Notes: generated by a model from the letters alone, not told the origin. 64,000 nucleotides of DNA from Thiodiazotropha sp040506275 (GCA_040506275.1 JBEVXD010000012.1:79902-143901), one strand, 5' to 3'; shown: positions 16,924 through 25,410, counted from the first letter of the stretch. Numbers and translations are program-made.

Positions 16924-17858
16924 GGTATCTAATAGTGCTATTCGCACTCCTGACCTGGTCAGCTCTGGCAGAAGAAAAAGATTATGGACTTGAGCCTCGT
17001 AAAGTGGCTGAAGATACTTATGTGCTGGTTGGGTTGAATGAGCATTTCGATTTTCGGAATGGTGGCAATATCGTCAATACCGGCTTTATTGTGACTCAGG
17101 ACGGGGTGGTGGTGATCGACAGCGGCCCCTCCAGATTGTATGGCGAGCAGTTGATGGCGGCGATCGCACGGGTGACCTCAAAACCTATTATCCAGCTCTA
17201 TATCACCCATATGCACCCGGATCACTTTCTTGGGAATCAAGCCTTTGAAGGTATTCCGATTGCCGCTTTGAAGCAGACCAGAGCGAGTATTCGCCTGCTT
17301 GGGGAGACATTCAACGATAATCTATATCGCCTGGTTGGTAGCTGGATGAAAGGGACTCGGGTGGTTGTTCCAACTCATCAGGTAGAACCGGGTATCAGGG
17401 TGATTGGTGGACACCGCTTAAAGCTGATCGCCTTGCAGGGTCACACTGGAGCCGATCTAGCACTACTGGATGAGACGACTGGTGTCCTATTTGCTGGCGA
17501 CCTTGTGTTTCACGGCCGTACGCCAACCACGCCTCACGCGCACCTCGACGATTGGCAGCATGCATTGAAGCAATTGCATGAGCTTGAGTTCAAAGTGTTA
17601 GTGCCTGGGCATGGTCTACCCCTCGAGGGTAGTGCTGCGATCACACAAACCTCAGACTATTTGAGTTGGCTGCATGATTACCTGGCAAAAAAGGCCGACT
17701 CTGGTGCGGCAATGGCTGAGCTATTGCAGCCGGAGGCACCAGAAAAAGTAGATCAGTTAGCAGTATTTGAAGATGAGTATCCCCGCTCGCTGAGTCATCT
17801 CTATCCAGCATTGGAGGCAGAAGCTCTGAAACAAGGCCGGGTAGAGCAGAAGCAGTGA
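16920..17858 (+). CDS. exported metallo-beta-lactamase-fold hydrolase of the quinoprotein relay
   Basis: A 312-residue exported zinc hydrolase of the SoxH-related type. A signal peptide covers residues ~1-17. The metal ligands are His97, His99, Asp101 and His102 (THMHPDH), then LQGHTGADL, FAGDLVF and PGHGLP. Homologues are found with the SoxYZ-like carrier in PQQ dehydrogenase clusters, where they probably hydrolyse a carrier-bound thioester. Start GTG at 16920 overlaps the previous stop; the end overlaps the following start. Confidence 0.88.
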   Translation: MRYLIVLFALLTWSALAEEKDYGLEPRKVAEDTYVLVGLNEHFDFRNGGNIVNTGFIVTQDGVVVIDSGPSRLYGEQLMAAIARVTSKPIIQLYITHMHPDHFLGNQAFEGIPIAALKQTRASIRLLGETFNDNLYRLVGSWMKGTRVVVPTHQVEPGIRVIGGHRLKLIALQGHTGADLALLDETTGVLFAGDLVFHGRTPTTPHAHLDDWQHALKQLHELEFKVLVPGHGLPLEGSAAITQTSDYLSWLHDYLAKKADSGAAMAELLQPEAPEKVDQLAVFEDEYPRSLSHLYPALEAEALKQGRVEQKQ

Positions 17859-18877
17859 AACTGGTGCGATGGGTATTTAGTTCCCTGTTATTGCTGATAC
17901 TGTTTTACCCGATAGGGGTTGTCGGGGAGTCAGGCCTTTTCTCTGATCAGGGCTACCGTATCGCGCACTATCGACGCCCTCTACCTTCTGCTACCCCAGA
18001 TGGAGTTCGCTTGGATACTCAAGGCGTCTCTGAGCTGATACGCAATTCAGATCCGTTGTTGATCGATGTCCTCGCCATCACTCTGCGGCCTGAAACACCC
18101 CAGTTTGGTCTCTCCTGGTTACCCGCATCTCCCAGAAAACACCTGCCCGGCAGTGTCTGGTTACCCAACGTAGGCTATGGTCAACTGGAACCCTGTATGC
18201 AGGCATGGTTTGAGCGTAGTTTGCATCGCTTCAGTGGTGGTGATCTGGATCAGCCAATGGTCTTTTACTGTGTCACCGACTGCTGGATGTCCTGGAATGC
18301 TGTCAAGCGGGCATCCGAGTTGGGGTACCGAAATCTCTACTGGTATCCCGAAGGGAGTGATGGTTGGGCAGAAGCCGGACTGACACTCGTATCGGGTGAG
18401 CCCGAATCCCTGCCAGGCATGGGGGAGGGATTGGCTGAAACCCTGTTCGAATGTCCGGCAGTTGATCTGAAAGCGGCCCTGGAGAGGGGAAATGAGTCTG
18501 AACGACATGGTCTGTTGCTCTTTTTCGAGACTAAACAATGCCCTTTCTGCAAGCGTATGAGGGCGGGGGTGTTGGCTGACAAAGGTTTGATCGCTGAATA
18601 TCGGAAAAACTATGTCGCTGTTGCCTTGGATATGGAGAGTGACCAACCAATAACCGATATGGATGGGAGTTTAACCAGTGCCAAAACCCTGGCTCACCGC
18701 CTGGGTGTGGTACGTACTCCGAGCATGATATTTTTAGATCGCGATGGCGAGGAGCGTTACCGTTACTCTGGTTTGATTGCCGATCCACGCCGATTCCTTG
18801 CCCTGGTAAATTATGTCAGTGGCAATCATCAGGACAGAGTTGGTTTCAAAGAGTATTTTTCCAGCAGTAGAGATTGA
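17855..18877 (+). CDS. rhodanese-like CxxxCW protein fused to a thioredoxin-fold domain
   Basis: A 340-residue exported protein. After a signal peptide (residues ~1-24) comes a rhodanese-like domain with the signature Cys139-x3-Cys143-Trp144 and GSDGWAEAGL, known from PQQ-dependent catabolism clusters. Residues ~205-325 form a thioredoxin-like domain with Cys229-Pro-Phe-Cys232, VVRTPSMIFLDRDGEERYRYSG and a cis-Pro. The pair resembles SoxW-type reductases acting on a carrier thiol, so it may reduce or load the SoxYZ-like protein. That substrate is inferred. Last gene of the plus-strand operon. Confidence 0.85.
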   Translation: MKLVRWVFSSLLLLILFYPIGVVGESGLFSDQGYRIAHYRRPLPSATPDGVRLDTQGVSELIRNSDPLLIDVLAITLRPETPQFGLSWLPASPRKHLPGSVWLPNVGYGQLEPCMQAWFERSLHRFSGGDLDQPMVFYCVTDCWMSWNAVKRASELGYRNLYWYPEGSDGWAEAGLTLVSGEPESLPGMGEGLAETLFECPAVDLKAALERGNESERHGLLLFFETKQCPFCKRMRAGVLADKGLIAEYRKNYVAVALDMESDQPITDMDGSLTSAKTLAHRLGVVRTPSMIFLDRDGEERYRYSGLIADPRRFLALVNYVSGNHQDRVGFKEYFSSSRD

Positions 18878-18911
18878 GTGATATCGGGGGTGAACGTGTC
18901 TCAGGTAGGCC

Positions 18912-19622
18912 TCATGGTTCCAAAGCCACTAACTCAAACTGGATTCTGCCTCCCCTGAATACAGTGCCTGTCATGGGCTCATCCCGCACCAGTTTTACCA
19001 GGCCGACACCTGGAGCATACCACTCGCGGGTGTTGATCAGGATATCCTGATACCCCCCACGACCATCCGCATAGAGGGTTAGCTGTGCCTCGCCCTCGAC
19101 CAACAGACAATCCTCAAAGCGACCGGCAGGGACTTCCGCAACAGCATCCAGGCGGGTGATCTGATAAGACATCTTAAGGGCACTGCCCCGAGTCAGGGTC
19201 TGTTCGTAAGGGCTGACACGTCTTAATACATAGGGGTGGGTGAGATTGTTCCAGCCGGTGCCTGGCTTGTAGGGACGCTTCAATACCCAGTGTGGATCCG
19301 GGTCTCTGTTCGGTTCTGTCTCCACCACAGTGCGCTTTGCGCTGCGATAGATCCCCTCATCAACACTACGGAGGTAGTAGCGGGTACCCTCATCGGTGAT
19401 CCTGACCCTGTGGGGTATCTCGTTTATTGGTTCAATTTCTCCGTTGTGCTCAACAAATTCACGGATCTCCGTTCGTCCTGCCACTTCGGTAGTGACGCGA
19501 TAGGTCCAGCGCATGCCTGGTTTGAGTGGGAAGTAGCTCTCCTGCGGCGGAGAAGGGGGGTGACCACAACCTGTCAGGAGTGATAGATACAGACAACCAG
19601 CAATCGAAATCGATACTCTCAT
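18912..19622 (-). CDS. lipoprotein of unknown function
   Basis: A 236-residue predicted outer- or inner-membrane lipoprotein with lipobox LLTGC (Cys19). The mature part is beta-rich with YFPLKPGMRWTYRVT near its start, a pattern shared by many uncharacterised lipoproteins, and AGRFEDCLLVEGEAQ later. It is the last gene of a tight four-gene minus-strand operon (2-base gap to the gene before it) that faces the xox operon tail to tail. Confidence 0.75.
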   Translation of the reverse strand: MRVSISIAGCLYLSLLTGCGHPPSPPQESYFPLKPGMRWTYRVTTEVAGRTEIREFVEHNGEIEPINEIPHRVRITDEGTRYYLRSVDEGIYRSAKRTVVETEPNRDPDPHWVLKRPYKPGTGWNNLTHPYVLRRVSPYEQTLTRGSALKMSYQITRLDAVAEVPAGRFEDCLLVEGEAQLTLYADGRGGYQDILINTREWYAPGVGLVKLVRDEPMTGTVFRGGRIQFELVALEP

Positions 19623-19624
19623 GG

Positions 19625-20140
19625 TTACTTCTCAGGCAGGGCCGGGTCGGGCAGACTGTAGATCTCTATCTTCTCCCTTCGCTCCCCCATACGGGTGTAG
19701 TCCCTGGGTAGACCAGCTAAGCCTCCGCTGCTGCTTACCCGACCCAATTGAACCACCCCGTTACGCAGATTCCGAAGGGCATCCTGCAGGTTGTTGTGCA
19801 ACTCTTTCTCGTAATTTACCCGATAGGCACGTGGTCGTTCGTCTGGTTCTCCATCAGACAGATCAGTGACCCAGACAAAGATGGTGCCAGCTGATCCAGT
19901 GCGCTTGTCCGGCTCTTCGATGACCGCTGCATGTAGCTGAAAACGTAGTGGTAGACTACTGCTGACAGGCCAACCCTGTACATCACGCCAGCCTTGAAAA
20001 CTAACGAAGTAGAGAGCGCTGGCTGTCACGATCAGGACCAGTTTTAAACTCCAATGGAGCGGCGCTCGAATCAGGGATAGGGAAATTAGAGCGGTGAGTG
20101 CCACATAGGCCAGCACTAACAACATGGTGGATTCTGTCAC
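19625..20140 (-). CDS. membrane protein of unknown function in the ExbB/TolR-like operon
   Basis: A 171-residue protein with two N-terminal membrane segments (residues ~6-24 and ~31-48) and a periplasm- or cytoplasm-facing domain of ~120 residues (AGTIFVWVTDLSDGEPDERPRAYRVNY). The GTG start at 20140 overlaps the stop of the gene before it by 4 bases, and a later ATG (20125) is the alternative. I do not recognise the family. Confidence 0.7.
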   Translation of the reverse strand: MTESTMLLVLAYVALTALISLSLIRAPLHWSLKLVLIVTASALYFVSFQGWRDVQGWPVSSSLPLRFQLHAAVIEEPDKRTGSAGTIFVWVTDLSDGEPDERPRAYRVNYEKELHNNLQDALRNLRNGVVQLGRVSSSGGLAGLPRDYTRMGERREKIEIYSLPDPALPEK

Positions 20141-20745
20141 AGCTTTCTAACCTCTACGATCGATTTGGGTAAGGTGTTGATGTCGAAGACCTGGCCATCC
20201 GGGGCTATGTTGAATCTGAGCGCAGTTTTCTCCTCCCCCAGACGATCCAGCTGCAGAGTGGCGTAATGCAGAATCTTCAGTACGGGATTGACCTCTGCCA
20301 GGGAGATGGTCACCGGTACAGGTTGTAGTGTTTTGCTGTTGTAGTAGTGGACATTGACGACATACTCTCCGGGTGGACGGCCACGCAAAGTGACGACCTC
20401 CTGGTTGAGGGGGTTCACCACTGCAAGACCATCCACCACCAGACTGTCATTGGCCAGCCCCCGATCATCCCGATCAAGATGTAACAGGCCAGCCTGGGGT
20501 TGTTTAAACCAGACCAACTGACCAGCCGGACCCTCCACCCAGGTATCTATGTCGTCCGGGTTGTTGTCAGGCCAGGTGACGGTGATGATGAAGTCGGCCT
20601 TGGGGTTGATCGTGCCAGACTTGGCGGGTGGGTTGAGGAACATCAGTGCGACTAGAAAGAGGAAGGTAAATGCCAGCAATGCATTGAACAGCAGGTCGGT
20701 GAATGGGTCGGCATCAAAGCTGCGATGTTGACGAAACATAGCCAT
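20137..20745 (-). CDS. TolR/ExbD-like anchor with a DUF2135-like beta domain
   Basis: A 202-residue protein. The N-terminus DADPFTDLLFNALLAFTFLFLVALMFL is a TolR/ExbD-type anchor, with the Asp and Thr of the proton path (DPFTDLLFN). The periplasmic part does not look like ExbD. It resembles the beta-sandwich called DUF2135 (DDIDTWVEGPAGQLVWF, LDRDDRGLAND, RGRPPGEYVVNVHYY). It directly follows the ExbB-like gene (3-base gap), as expected for partners in a proton-driven motor. The domain call is by pattern and moderately sure. Confidence 0.7.
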   Translation of the reverse strand: MAMFRQHRSFDADPFTDLLFNALLAFTFLFLVALMFLNPPAKSGTINPKADFIITVTWPDNNPDDIDTWVEGPAGQLVWFKQPQAGLLHLDRDDRGLANDSLVVDGLAVVNPLNQEVVTLRGRPPGEYVVNVHYYNSKTLQPVPVTISLAEVNPVLKILHYATLQLDRLGEEKTALRFNIAPDGQVFDINTLPKSIVEVRKL

Positions 20746-20748
20746 ATC

Positions 20749-21468
20749 TCAATGCTCTGTTCCACTACTGTTGAGTCCAGTCTCTGCCAGGTGGACTGCT
20801 GCTGCTACCAAACGATCGGCAGCCCGGTCGAGCATCAGGTACTGTAAGCCCAGAAGCATGCTGCAGGATAGGCCGAGCAGGGTAGTGTTGAGTGCGATCC
20901 CCATTCCGCCAGTCATACGTTGAAGCAGTCCCTGGATATCAGCCAGATCAAAAGATTCCAGTGCAGCTACCGGAGCCAGCATCAATACGAAACCGACCAC
21001 AGTGCCAAGCAATCCAAGTTTGATCAGCAGACCACTCACGAACCAGCCTGCTTCATGTTGACCTCGTGCCTGTTCCGCCATCACCTGAGCCAATAATTGA
21101 CAACCCCTGTTGCTCTCCTGATCGCCTTTTCGAATCGGCGTGGTCAACACACTGCGTAGAAACTCACCACTCAGAGAGTCATCCAGAATTGCTGATTCCC
21201 GAGTTATTTGCAGGTTTGAGCTTTTCAAGCCGATGGTGATACGTGACAGGGACTCCTGCTCCCCTGAGAGATACAAACTGCGTAGTGCACAATGGCCACT
21301 TGCAGCAAGGAAGAGTACTGAAATCATTAAGGTGATTCGGGTGGGATCGGAGATAAGAATACGTTGAAGTACTCCCTGATCCCATAATATCCAAGTGGCA
21401 AACAGAATAAGTCCAGCCAACAACAGCCATCGTAGTAGTAGACTATAAGCGGGGACTGGGGCAGTCAT
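20749..21468 (-). CDS. MotA/TolQ/ExbB-type proton channel subunit
   Basis: A 239-residue membrane protein. Residues ~10-30 and ~40-58 are membrane segments; after a cytoplasmic stretch the family core follows (LIKLGLLGTVVGFVLMLAP, then GMGIALNTTLLGLSCSMLLGL), with the LGTVVGF motif typical of ExbB/TolQ. It is the first gene of the four-gene operon. With the TolR-like protein it should form a motor that uses proton flow to act across the periplasm. The load is unknown: no TonB or Pal is adjacent. Confidence 0.8.
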   Translation of the reverse strand: MTAPVPAYSLLLRWLLLAGLILFATWILWDQGVLQRILISDPTRITLMISVLFLAASGHCALRSLYLSGEQESLSRITIGLKSSNLQITRESAILDDSLSGEFLRSVLTTPIRKGDQESNRGCQLLAQVMAEQARGQHEAGWFVSGLLIKLGLLGTVVGFVLMLAPVAALESFDLADIQGLLQRMTGGMGIALNTTLLGLSCSMLLGLQYLMLDRAADRLVAAAVHLAETGLNSSGTEH

Positions 21469-21820
21469 ACCGTTCAGGAAACCTTTTTATTGACACATTC
21501 AGTGATACTAGCAAGGGATATGCCTTATCGCTTGATTCTGTTTATAGCGCTGATTCAGTATTTGTGTCTGTATCACTTGTGGTACATCCGCATCGAATAT
21601 GAACAGTCATACCGGGAATGGATAAGTCAGTTCGTGGGAACAGGCCTGACATGGCTCTCTTATGCTGGGCATGAATGTTGCTATTTCTGTTCAGATTGCG
21701 GGTCTGCTTTGACGCAGCCTCCAAGGGGTCACCTTTCACTGGTGTGGGAAGTGGCAGAGTAGATGACGGAAATAGTCCACCATCTCAGATTTGGTAAACA
21801 GCGACCAGGAGAGAGAGACC

Positions 21821-22561
21821 ATGAGAAGGTTTTTGACGTACCTGAGCGGCTTAATCGTTGCTCTAGCTACGCCCACCGCACTACAGGCGGAAGATGAGCA
21901 GATGCTCGATCTGGCTAACACCAGAGGATGTTTTATCTGCCATCGGGTGACGCCGGATAGCCGTGGTGAAAAGCCTTTGGCGCCTTCATACAAGGAGGTG
22001 GCCGTACGCTATCGCAATGACACTAAGGCCTTCGATCAATTGCTCGACCGGGTGGTGCATGGTACCGCCTATCGGGATCAGCAGTGGGCGGGCAAGGTAG
22101 CAATGCGCTTCATGCCGCCGAATGTGAATCTATCCCGGGATGAGGCTTCAGCATTGGTGCGCTGGATTCTCGAGCTGGAAGTGGATGATAAAACAGTACA
22201 ACGTCTGCAGAGACACGACAATATGTTGCGGCTTTCAAGCCTCAGCGGCTGTAATATCTGTCATCGTGTAGAACCGGTCACCGAGTCCCGTGTGGTTCCC
22301 CTTGCCCCCTCATTTCGGGAGATAGCGGATCGATATCAGAATGTGGCAACTGCTCAGGAGGATCTACTGGATTCAGTGCTCAAGGGTACACAGGGCGGTA
22401 CCAAGATGTGGCATAACGTCAATATGCGCTTTATGCCACCAAATGTGAATGTACGTCAGCAAGATGCTGCTGCACTGGTTGAGTGGATACTCTCCCTCGA
22501 CACCCAGAGGCTGCCTCAACATGCCCGGGTACCCGTCAAACGTCCACCGTCTAAGCAATAG
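21821..22561 (+). CDS. exported diheme cytochrome c (tandem repeat)
   Basis: A 246-residue exported protein made of two similar cytochrome c domains. After the signal peptide (cut near LQA-ED) heme sites are CFICH (37-41) and CNICH (144-148). Each domain repeats LAPSYKEVA/LAPSFREIA and MRFMPPNVN with the probable axial Met, so it arose by internal duplication. It is of the c5/c551 type. It may accept electrons from the nearby methanol oxidation system or from sulfur oxidation; neither is proved. AGGAGAGAGAGACC precedes the ATG at 21821. Confidence 0.88.
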   Translation: MRRFLTYLSGLIVALATPTALQAEDEQMLDLANTRGCFICHRVTPDSRGEKPLAPSYKEVAVRYRNDTKAFDQLLDRVVHGTAYRDQQWAGKVAMRFMPPNVNLSRDEASALVRWILELEVDDKTVQRLQRHDNMLRLSSLSGCNICHRVEPVTESRVVPLAPSFREIADRYQNVATAQEDLLDSVLKGTQGGTKMWHNVNMRFMPPNVNVRQQDAAALVEWILSLDTQRLPQHARVPVKRPPSKQ

Positions 22562-22604
22562 AGACAGATTGTCGTCTCATAAAAGTTTGTCTTAAACCTG
22601 AGTT

Positions 22605-22665
22605 TAGACGGCTGGCGGCAGAAAGGTTTGAAACAGGTTCAAACCTTTCTGCCGCCAGCCGTCTA
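22605..22665. repeat. perfect 28 bp inverted repeat with 5-base loop
   Basis: Left arm 22605-22632 and right arm 22638-22665 are exactly complementary around the loop ACAGG. No T-run follows. It is far longer than a normal terminator stem and resembles the outer arms of the nested palindromic elements without their core. It may still end transcription of the cytochrome gene 44 bases upstream. Confidence 0.8.
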
Positions 22666-22842
22666 TCATTGTGGAAGGGCATCCACTGAGCACTCAACTA
22701 CCACTCTATTGTCCTGGTTTAGGATTGTATATCATGAATTTTGATATAAAATCATAAATAATCGTTTTTCATAAGAATGATTCTCTCCCATACTTTTGAT
22801 CAATATTTGATTTTTTAAACTTTTCATGAGGAGTTTGAGGCT

Positions 22843-23184
22843 ATGCATCAGACCGCTGTTGATCAAACTACCGAAGTAGCCCCCATTGCTCACTTCGACG
22901 AAGAGGGCTTTTTACTCGATCATCATCTATGGAATGAACAGGTGGCTCGCGATTTAGCCCACGAAGAGGGCTTGGGTGACCTAGGTGAGCAACATTTTCA
23001 ACTGCTTCACCACATCCGCGATCGCTACCTGAACCTGGGCGCTCTACCAAATATGCGTCTGGTTTGTAGAGCTACTGGAATTCCCCGACATAAAGTCCAT
23101 CATCTATTTGGTAGCTGCATCAGTATCTGGCGGATTGCCGGGTTACCCGATCCGGGTGAGGAAGCAAAAAGCTACCTAAGTTGA
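22843..23184 (+). CDS. DsrC/TusE-like protein lacking the catalytic cysteines
   Basis: A 113-residue DsrC-family protein. The body matches the family (FDEEGFLLDHHLWNEQVARDLAHEEG, then NMRLVCRATGI, LFG and IAGLPDP). DsrC proper carries one cysteine just before IAGLP-type sequence and one next to the C-terminus for persulfide or trisulfide chemistry. Here the first position is Trp (SIWRIAGL) and the tail AKSYLS has no cysteine; only Cys in FGSC and RLVC remain. It therefore fits the regulatory, non-catalytic DsrC relatives (RspA-like). The function is unknown. GAGG precedes the ATG. Confidence 0.82.
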   Translation: MHQTAVDQTTEVAPIAHFDEEGFLLDHHLWNEQVARDLAHEEGLGDLGEQHFQLLHHIRDRYLNLGALPNMRLVCRATGIPRHKVHHLFGSCISIWRIAGLPDPGEEAKSYLS

Positions 23185-23240
23185 ACCTGAATCCGTGGGT
23201 TGAAGATCAGGGTGCAGCTGCGCTGCGCCCTGATAAGCCT

Positions 23241-24260
23241 TTATGTTCGGTTGCGTGCCTCTATGAGTGTCTGGTACTCATCCGGTGCAATAATCTGTCT
23301 CAGATCTATGTAGCTACCACTTTCAAACTCCTTCAGTCGCGGTAAGGTCTCCAGGATTCTTTCACCAGCATGTACAGGCGATAGGATCGTCCCGTCAGAT
23401 TTTGCTTGCTGAAGTCTTTGCAGAGCAGGGTACTCTTTGTTGTCTGCCTGGTTACAGAGATAATCCATCATATTGGACTCAATTAATCCTGGAGCGATGG
23501 ATGCGATGTGCGTATTTGGAAATTCATGGGCATACAGACGCCCCAGCATATTCAGAGCAGACTTGGAGAGTGCGTAGCCACCCCAGCCCTTATTACCTAG
23601 TGGGCCATGCGGTAAATAAGGTAACGATCAGCCGGACCCACAAGCCTCAGCAGTAAGGCGCGCGAATGTAGGACTGGCAGGCCAATTCAAGTGAGTGCAA
23701 CGAAGCTGCTGAGGCTTGTGGGCCGGCCCGAAGGGAGCCCCGCTCATCAGTCAATGCTGCGTTGTACTCCTTGGAAAGGGCTTGCCATTCCCTGCGGAGT
23801 ACGCCTTGCCTTGACTGATGAGCGGAGCTCTGATCGTTACCTTATTTACCGCATGGCCCACTAGTACTGCTGCACCCGAAGAGAGAAGCAGTATCTGATC
23901 GATTTGGATTTCGGAGAGCAATAACCAGTCCAGGATGATCTTGTTTGGCCAAAGATTGACATCCATGATGTGGTGTAACTCTTTCAGGGAGGTCCTGCTG
24001 ATATGTTTTATCTCACCCAATATACCAGCGTTCAATACAACCAGATCAAGCGTCTCAATCCCTAACAGTAATTGATCAAGCTTCTCTGCAATAGTGCCAA
24101 AGTTTGTCAGGTCACATCGTATGTCTAATAGTTCTCCCCGTAGATCACAACCCTTTCGGCTAAGACCATGTACACGAAATCCATGAGCCATCAGCACTTC
24201 AGTGAGTCCGTACCCGAGACCACTGCTATTGCCAGTAATCAATGCGTTTTTTTTATTCAT
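23241..24260 (-). pseudogene. short-chain dehydrogenase/reductase gene split by a palindromic element
   Basis: The N-terminal part starts at 24260 with the Rossmann motif GNSSGLGYG, NAG and the active-site Ser in LLLSSGAAVL. The C-terminal part resumes after the element with GNKGWGGYALSKSALNMLGRLY, which holds the YxxxK catalytic pair, and ends at 23241. Removing 264 bases (element plus one CTAG) restores one frame of 251 residues reading AAVL-GNKG. As it stands, translation from 24260 stops inside the element at 23751. The native enzyme was an NAD(P)-dependent oxidoreductase of unknown substrate. Confidence 0.88.
23597..23864. mobile_element. nested palindromic element, copy D, inserted in the SDR gene
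   Basis: A 260 bp element (23601-23860) flanked by a CTAG duplication (23597-23600 and 23861-23864). Outer ends of ~30 bp are exact inverted repeats (TGGGCCATGCGG...). Inner hairpin 1 has arms 23632-23653 and 23706-23726. Inner hairpin 2 has perfect 13 bp arms (23742-23754 and 23811-23823) around the core CTGCGTT, GTACTCC (23764-23770), TTGGAAAGGGC...CCTGC, GGAGTAC (23796-23802), GCCTTG. No protein is encoded, so any movement must rely on enzymes elsewhere. Confidence 0.85.
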
Positions 24261-24618
24261 TTCGATCCGAAAGGTTTTGTTCGATTTAAGGGAGCATTAA
24301 TCAGCAGGTGTATAAGCAGTTCAGGATAGGTGGTTCGATCAACTATTACCAGTCACTATCAGCGCTATTGATGCTTTCAATGTTGATTAACTCAGTGTTT
24401 AAAGTGATAGACATTTTTAAAAAAAATGTGAGATAGCTCACCAGCAGTTCTGACCATTCATTAATTCAGCGATGTTCGGTGTGTTTTTGAAAATAGTACT
24501 ATGCTCCCATCTAAGATATGACGCTCTGTAACAAGTTGGAATATTGAGACCAGGCTCGCACTTCAATATAGGTCAACTTTCTATACTAGCGCCGAATTAA
24601 CTGACTTGGAGAGGGTGA
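24261..24618. other. AT-rich intergenic stretch between divergent genes
   Basis: Lies between the start of the broken SDR gene and the gene at 24619, which run in opposite directions. It must hold at least one promoter; TATACT near 24581 is a possible -10 box for the plus-strand gene. I see no repeat or RNA gene. Confidence 0.35.
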
Positions 24619-25410
24619 ATGAATGCCTCTAATGAGGAAGGATATCTAGTGACTCTATTGACAACTTTATTTACGCTTGACTTGGTTGAGAAGAAGAGAA
24701 GAGAGTTACAGGCAACGACTGAACGTCAACAACAGGTTGAGATTGCGTTTATCCTAGGACGCTCATCTACGAGCAACTCAGCATCGGAAACAAAACATAT
24801 GGCGCATGAGCGCTTGGAGAGACTGGAAGAGTTGGGGATTGGCGTTTCAGATGAGTTAACCGAGAAAGAACTCTTCCATTTGAGAGGGTTAACTCAACCT
24901 GCCACTGTTCGTCAGGTGGAAATACTGAAACATTTTAAGGTGCAACGCTCATTGTGTGCTAATAAAACAATGGCGAATTATTACATAAGAAAGATTTTTT
25001 CTGATCCTGTCAATGTTGAAGAGTGGCAACAACGACCACCAACATCAAGAACAATGCAGGGTTTGCTGTTTATGAATGGACGTCTCACTAGAGGTATGAC
25101 TCAGTATGAGGCACAAATAAAACTGAAACAATCCGGTATTGAACATCCAGCTAGATACCGTGAGTGGAAACAGATAGAACATCTTTTCTTAGCGGTTAAT
25201 GATCAAGTGACCCGTCAACGAAATGCTACCAGAAAAATTACCTGGAAGCGTTTTTATCAGTATTATGATGAAGTATTAAGTTATGGTGTCACAACCGATG
25301 AAATCTCTGTTGAAATGGTTCTTGTTCTGATTGTCAGTCACCAGAAAAACAACGCTCTACTCCCTGCTGCTTCTGTTACTAACGTAAATACTCTTTCCGC
25401 AACAGTGTAG
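24619..25410 (+). CDS. unrecognised soluble protein
   Basis: A 263-residue protein without signal peptide or membrane segment. It is rich in charged residues and predicted mostly helical (LVEKKRRELQATTERQQQVEIAF; HERLERLEELGIGVSDELTEKELFHLRGL), with aromatic and basic stretches later (KRFYQYYDEVLSYGV). I cannot place it in a family. A GGAGAGGG sequence lies just before the ATG. It is convergent with the histidine kinase that follows, with 7 bases between stops. Confidence 0.65.
   Translation: MNASNEEGYLVTLLTTLFTLDLVEKKRRELQATTERQQQVEIAFILGRSSTSNSASETKHMAHERLERLEELGIGVSDELTEKELFHLRGLTQPATVRQVEILKHFKVQRSLCANKTMANYYIRKIFSDPVNVEEWQQRPPTSRTMQGLLFMNGRLTRGMTQYEAQIKLKQSGIEHPARYREWKQIEHLFLAVNDQVTRQRNATRKITWKRFYQYYDEVLSYGVTTDEISVEMVLVLIVSHQKNNALLPAASVTNVNTLSATV

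Noticed and set aside
21490..21762. 90-codon plus-strand frame between the ExbB-like operon and the diheme cytochrome
   Set aside because: One hydrophobic stretch and several cysteines (CCYFCSDC) drew attention, but there is no convincing ribosome site or family, and composition suggests chance.
22605..22665. Simple rho-independent terminator
   Set aside because: The stem is 28 bp with no T-run, so I list it as a palindromic repeat instead.
23751..24260. Intact 169-residue SDR protein
   Set aside because: Its last ~35 codons are element sequence, and the YxxxK part lies beyond the insertion, so it is a broken gene.
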